Shown here: in pieces, positions 9,389 to 13,097 of the stretch | Numbering within the stretch: the first letter of the stretch is position 1 | How the letters are laid out: every line of letters begins with the position of its first letter | NCBI GenBank assembly: GCA_001970855.1 | Contig: LSSN01005530.1 | Location: 1-13,097, forward strand | Length of the DNA stretch: 13,097 nucleotides | Source: Smittium culicis | Lineage: Eukaryota > Kickxellomycota > Harpellomycetes > Harpellales > Legeriomycetaceae | Direction of reading: 5' to 3' | Program-made: the position numbers and the translations under genes | The notes under the pieces: generated by a model | What the model saw: the letters and a program-made list of their open reading frames with translations, nothing else | Told to the model about the DNA's origin: nothing | Databases searched by the model: none

Positions 9389-11073
9389 ATGGAATACATT
9401 CCAGAAAAAAAACAGCAACTAATGTAACTACCTTTTTTAAGCCTACTAATCAAATCCAAATTATTTATGCACATTCCTATTCAAAATTAATATAGTTAAA
9501 TTATATTTTTGAATTTACAATATTTATATTAAAATTTTCTTATTATGAATGTAGTTTATGTTGCGAATGTGGTGTTGTAATAGCACCTAACCCTGCAAAC
9601 ATGTGTGTTAACTGCATTCAATTGCAAGTTGATGTAACTGAAGGAATCCCTAAAAGTCTAAACTTACAGTTCTGCAGAAGTTGTGAACGCTATTTACAGC
9701 CTCCAGCTGCATGGTTATATTGTGAGCTCGAAAGTCGTGAGTTACTAGCTCTATGTTTAAAAAAGCTAAAAGGTCTATCAAAAGTAAGATTAATTGATGC
9801 TGGTTTCATTTGGACTGAACCTCACTCCAGAAGAATTAAAGTAAGTTTGACCATTCAAAAGGAAGTATTTGCTGCGACTATTTTGCAGCAGAAATTCGAA
9901 GTTGAGTATACTATTGGCAACATGCAATGTCCGGATTGTACTAAAATTATGGCTAAGAACTTATGGAAAGCTACTGTCCAAGTCCGTCAAAAAGTTGAAC
10001 ACCAACGCACATTTTTATATCTAGAACAATTGATCATAAAACATAACATGCATTTGGAAACTACAAATATCAAAGTTGTTAAAGGTGGCCTAGACTTCCA
10101 ATATGCAAACAGATCACAAGCCATTAAAATGGTCGACTTCCTCCAAAACGTGGTTCCTGTTCGCTCTAAAACATCTGAGCAACTTATCTCCCATGATATT
10201 CATACAAGCGTAAGTAACTATAAATTCACATACTCTGTTGAAATCGTTCCCACTTGCAAAGACGACTTGATTTGTGTGTCAAAAAAAATGGCAAATGCTT
10301 TAGGCCAAATTTCTCAAATGGTTCTCTGCACCCGTGTTGGTGGTGTAATTAAAGTTATTGACTTTACAAACTTGCAAGCCGCTGATATTTCCTCTGACGT
10401 TTACTGGCGTGGCGATGAGATTGGCACTGTATTGAGCTCAAACAGTTTGAAAGAATTCTACGTTATTGATGTTGAACCAGTACAATCAAATAAAACTCTT
10501 GGAAAATTCGCCCTTGCAGATATCACAGTCCAAAGACTATCCGACGTTGGTAAAAATAACAACGAATACATAGTCAGAAGTCACTTGGGCAACTTGCTCA
10601 ATTACGGCGATACTGTCTTAGGATACGATTTAGAAATCTCCAATATCAACAATAAATTCTTTGAAAGATTATCTTCTGAAAAAATTCCAAGCATCGTTCT
10701 AGTTAAAAAGAGCTACTCAGAAAAGAAACGCAAACGTAAGCAACGTAACTGGAAACTCAAATCCTTAACAAAAGATGAAGGCGAATTACAAGCCAAAAAA
10801 CAAGCCCAGAAAAAGATTGATGATGACTACGAGCTTTTCTTGCGTGACTTGGAAGAAGATCCTGAACTAAGACAAAATATTAACTTGTATAAATCTGATA
10901 ATCCGCACAGACAAGCTGATAGTATCGAAGCTGACGGCGGTTATATCGTTTCAGATGGCGAAAGTGAGCTCGATGATGAAGATTTACCGGAAGTTCCTTT
11001 GGAAGAACTATTAGATGGATTGAATTTGAATGAAAATGATGGTCAAGAAGTTGAAATTGATGACGAATATTAA
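9389..11073 (+). CDS. NMD3: NMD3, 60S ribosomal subunit nuclear export adaptor
   Basis: NMD3 binds the nascent 60S subunit and links it to Crm1 for export through the pore; it is released in the cytoplasm. Recognition is unambiguous, for example from FCRSCERYLQPP, ELESRELLALCLKKLKGL and FIWTEPHSRRIK. The 490-residue frame from the ATG at 9601 lacks the family's first CxxC. In the same frame upstream stands LCCECGVVIAPNPAN with no in-frame ATG. A 35-nt first exon (9389-9423, MEYIPEKKQQL plus two bases) joined to 9555-11073 restores it with correct phase. The intron is 131 bp, GTAACT to GTAG, with TACTAAT inside. The product is 517 residues, matching yeast NMD3 (518). The four CxxC pairs fall at 14/17, 29/32, 52/55 and 137/140. 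A basic run (KKRKRKQR, about 401-408) fits a nuclear localisation signal. The leucine-rich LEELLDGLNL (494-503), in an acidic tail, fits the Crm1 export signal. Confidence 0.95.
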
Positions 11074-11262
11074 CCATTTATTCTTGATATAGAAATTAAT
11101 TCCCAGCTAGTAACATCAGTTCGTTATTTTTTATTGCTTTATAATTTCTATCATTCACTTTTTGTTCAACTTGTCTAAATTTACATTTTTTTTAAATAGT
11201 AGTAGAGTACAACTTTAACCAACTTTTATATAAACACTTTTCTAAATAATAAATCACGTTAT

Positions 11263-11268
11263 AATAAA
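11263..11268 (+). terminator. Possible NMD3 polyadenylation signal
   Basis: AATAAA, running into AATAAATAAAG, lies about 190 bases after the NMD3 stop and is followed by an A-rich run. Confidence 0.35.
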
Positions 11269-11290
11269 TAAAGAAAAAAAAATTTTTAAT

Positions 11291-11296
11291 TTTATT
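11291..11296 (-). terminator. Possible DAM1 polyadenylation signal
   Basis: TTTATT on the plus strand reads AATAAA on the minus strand, 82 bases beyond the DAM1 stop at 11378-11380. Confidence 0.35.
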
Positions 11297-11377
11297 TACA
11301 AAAAGTAATAATTGTGTATTAAAAAATACTTGGACATCAAAATATTGAAATCAAGTAGAAGTATAAATTTAGATCTG

Positions 11378-12337
11378 CTAAACAGAAAGATCAAAGTTAA
11401 AAACGTATACGAAACCTTTATTTTTGATTTTGAAGAGGACTTCAGACTTTTCAAGAACGTTCAAATACTCTGTCCACTTGCTCTTAGACAAGCCACCGCC
11501 AAACCCAACAATCCCGCCAATATCGCGCATTAGTTCATGGATCTGTTTTCCTTCTGGATACGCAGACAGTTCCTTCAGTATAGATTCGATGATTGTGCGG
11601 TGGGGTTGGCTCCTATACTTGCTGGGCAAAATGTCGATGTAGCGCTTGATGTTTATCACTTGCTTCCGCTTCGTTCTTGACACCGAGTTTGGTTTGTTCA
11701 AGTAAGGATGGCTGTTGGGCAGCTTGCTCGAAGATGTGGAATGTTGGCCACTCCTCTTTTGCGCCGAAAAGCTCGGCGTTGCGTTGGCCCGCTTCTGAGC
11801 GCTCACGGAGTTCTGCTGCGGATTGATCATCGTATACTCATCCAATTCATCAATATCGTTATACTCTGACTTACCACCAAGAATGGTGCCATCAAACGGT
11901 TCATTTTCATTCACCGTATATTCTCCATACGAGACTTGTTCACTCAAGAGTTCATCTTGCGAAACTTGTGGGTTTTGCGTATGCTGTTGATCGGCTATAT
12001 GATCGTGCTTGGATATGTCGAGATTTCCGCTAGCTATCAGCTCTAAAGTGGCGCTATTGGGCTGTTCGGGAAACTCCACTTGCTGCGAGTACAGTTGAAG
12101 CCCGCTCAAGTAGTAGCTGAAATTGCGGTTAAAATCAGTCAAGTTGCTATGTATTTGGTCTATTTTGGTGTTCATTACGACCTCGATCTTGTTCAATTTA
12201 TCCTTGATTTGACTAAACTCGCTCTCAAAACACGCCAAATAATCTTTCTGGCTTGGATTCTTATCGAGAACTGCGCGAATATCGACCGAGTCGCAGATAG
12301 AGTTGTCATCTCTAGAGTTATTTACTGACTTGAACAT
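11378..12337 (-). CDS. DAM1: DASH/Dam1 complex subunit Dam1 with C-terminal extension
   Basis: This is an uninterrupted frame of 319 residues. Residues about 33-93 match the Dam1 family core: a helical stretch (FESEFSQIKDKLNKIEVVM), then LTDFNRNFSYYLSGL and QLYSQQVEFPEQP, the counterpart of the family pattern F-x-x-FLYGL-x-x-x-x-x-V-x-FPEAP. The DASH/Dam1 complex rings spindle microtubules and holds kinetochores on them in mitosis. A polar, low-complexity linker follows (about 105-222). It contains a repeated SAQKR word (179-183, 191-195) and basic-x-Ser/Thr sites such as KRS, of the kind Aurora B (Ipl1) phosphorylates in yeast Dam1. The last 90 residues (about 230-319) look folded rather than disordered. 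They run KRYIDILPSKYR, then helices, a Gly-rich turn (GGIVGFGGG), a further helix, and a hydrophobic beta-like end KNKGFVYVFNF, suggestive of a winged helix. The ATG has A at -3. The gene converges on NMD3 and is much less AT-rich than its flanks. Confidence 0.75.
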   Translation of the reverse strand: MFKSVNNSRDDNSICDSVDIRAVLDKNPSQKDYLACFESEFSQIKDKLNKIEVVMNTKIDQIHSNLTDFNRNFSYYLSGLQLYSQQVEFPEQPNSATLELIASGNLDISKHDHIADQQHTQNPQVSQDELLSEQVSYGEYTVNENEPFDGTILGGKSEYNDIDELDEYTMINPQQNSVSAQKRANATPSFSAQKRSGQHSTSSSKLPNSHPYLNKPNSVSRTKRKQVINIKRYIDILPSKYRSQPHRTIIESILKELSAYPEGKQIHELMRDIGGIVGFGGGLSKSKWTEYLNVLEKSEVLFKIKNKGFVYVFNFDLSV

Positions 12338-12500
12338 CCTCTTTAATATCTCTTCCTTTAACTAGTCTATATAATTTTATATGATGATTAAAGTAATGTA
12401 TGTTTTCTACACTTTGTGAAAGCTCTGTATTAGATATAAAATACTCAAAAATTAGATTATAATTGGTGTTTAAAATTTTAGCTACTTTTAAAAAAGCCAT
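12318..12500 (-). other. Upstream ORF overlapping the DAM1 start
   Basis: A 60-codon frame begins at 12500 (MAFLKVAKILNTN) and runs out of frame over the DAM1 ATG, ending at 12318, 20 bases inside DAM1. If the DAM1 transcript starts upstream of 12500, this would be an overlapping upstream ORF that could lower DAM1 translation. It may equally lie outside the transcript, or be a chance frame. No family resemblance is seen. Confidence 0.2.
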
Positions 12501-12908
12501 TTCTAAATAAAAACAACAAAAAAGTTGATTATCCTCAAATTAAATACATACAAAGCCAATCATGACAAAACTAAAGTCAACAAATTTAACCAATTGTAGG
12601 TTTAAGCTCTGTTAGTACTAATTTACATGAAATTTTTTTTATTTAAACTATTAGTAATGTACTTTTTTGTAGTCCCAACTCTAATCATTTCAAAAGATTT
12701 TGGTTTTTTAAATTGAGGACATTCAACAAATAGTAGGTATATTAAATTTAGTATATTGCGAAGTATCCTGATACATGATCGAAAAGAAGTAAAAACAAGT
12801 TATTCGTAATTTTAAAATTAACTTGAAGACTTTAACTACTATTTGCTAATTCTATAACATATTGTCTGGTATTTTAATAATAAAAAAATGTAGTAATTGT
12901 AACTTTAA
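12501..12908. other. AT-rich stretch between DAM1 and repeat copy 2
   Basis: No coding frame, RNA gene or clear repeat is visible. The stretch should include upstream control sequence for DAM1, which reads leftward. The TAATTGTA at 12894-12901, just before the repeat, also occurs before copy 1 (near 494-501), so the homology may begin a few bases earlier, with a small insertion here. Confidence 0.5.
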
Positions 12909-13050
12909 ACAGTGGGTATGGAGCTGCTGGAGCGGCGAAGAGGGGTTGGTAAAGAATTTATTTTTTAATATTTTTAGAACTTTTTAAATATTTTTTATTA
13001 GTTTTTTGTATACTTTTAAATTATGTTTAATAAACTCTGGAAAAAAAAAA
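12909..13050 (+). repeat. Dispersed repeat copy 2, mRNA-3'-end-like with A tail
   Basis: This is the second copy of the repeat at 501-649, in the same orientation. The GC-rich left block (GGTATGGAGCTGCTGGAGCG and on to about 12950) is followed by a T-rich stretch, AATAAA at 13029-13034, six bases (CTCTGG) and ten A (13041-13050). One frame reads GYGAAGAAKRGW then TAA, corresponding to YEADRVAERDWLK in copy 1. The repeat may therefore be the last codons, 3' UTR and poly(A) tail of a transcribed element or host mRNA. The flanks show no clear target duplication; a 5-base AACAG occurs near both ends, which is weak. Confidence 0.65.
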
Positions 13051-13097
13051 TGATACAACAGAAACTTGTATATCTATGCCTTAAAAATACATGGTTT
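13051..13097. other. Sequence after repeat copy 2
   Basis: Only 47 bases remain before the window ends. No feature is recognisable. Confidence 0.5.

Larger units (their letters stand above)
11074..11377. other. Convergent intergenic spacer between NMD3 and DAM1
   Basis: A 304-bp AT-rich gap separates the two stop codons. It carries AATAAA-type signals on both strands about 25 bases apart, so the two 3' UTRs are likely to abut or overlap. No further gene is visible. Confidence 0.6.

Noticed and set aside
10880..11077. Minus-strand frame of 65 codons
   Set aside because: It is antisense to the acidic C-terminus of NMD3 and is explained by its repeated GAT/GAA codons.
11312..11642. Plus-strand frames of 72-73 codons
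   Set aside because: Both overlap the 3' end of DAM1 on the opposite strand and have no family resemblance. The DAM1 frame is longer and recognisable.
12080..12328. Plus-strand frame of 82 codons
   Set aside because: It is antisense to the conserved Dam1 core, so it is a shadow.
1..13097. CRISPR arrays, bacterial operon signals, rRNA or tRNA genes
   Set aside because: Spliced genes and eukaryotic families rule out a bacterial reading. No spaced repeats and no cloverleaf or rRNA-like segments were seen on either strand.

Overview
This is a eukaryotic window, almost certainly fungal. It is very AT-rich and holds four protein-coding genes interrupted by short GT-AG introns (68-149 bp). The strongest fungal signal is a DAM1-type DASH/Dam1 kinetochore protein, supported by a Nup82-type nucleoporin, NMD3 and an RTA1-like seven-helix membrane protein. 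Strong AT bias, short introns with TTAAC/CTAA-like branch points, and long AT-rich spacers would suit an early-diverging fungus (for example an insect-gut Harpellales type). That placement is inference only; the sequence does not prove it.

Layout. Positions 1-2978 hold no intact gene. They carry one copy (501-649) of a repeat that ends like a polyadenylated mRNA, and a heavily decayed Ty3/gypsy integrase (about 1403-2400). From 2979 to 6454 (+) lies an eight-exon gene for a Nup82/Nup88 nucleoporin; my splice model gives 949 residues. After a 1 kb AT-rich spacer, 7465-8802 (+) is a three-exon gene for a 370-residue RTA1-like membrane protein. It is followed by NMD3 at 9389-11073 (+), whose true start lies in a 35-nt first exon; the model gives 517 residues. 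Convergent to NMD3, on the minus strand, 12337-11378 is DAM1. Its C-terminal 90 residues look like an added folded domain. A second copy of the poly(A)-tailed repeat, in the same orientation as the first, lies at 12909-13050.

The four genes do not form a pathway. Two are linked to nucleus-cytoplasm traffic: Nup82 is part of the cytoplasmic pore filament complex, and NMD3 is the Crm1 adaptor that exports the 60S subunit through the pore. DAM1 couples kinetochores to microtubules. The RTA1-like protein is a membrane protein of unsettled biochemical role. NMD3 and DAM1 share a 304-bp spacer with back-to-back polyadenylation signals.

The most interesting items are the DAM1 C-terminal extension, the pair of mRNA-3'-end-like repeats that bracket the gene cluster, and the integrase fossil, whose stops are mostly of the kind made by C-to-T/G-to-A transitions. 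Splice sites were chosen by frame, junction motif and family similarity. They were not confirmed by transcripts.
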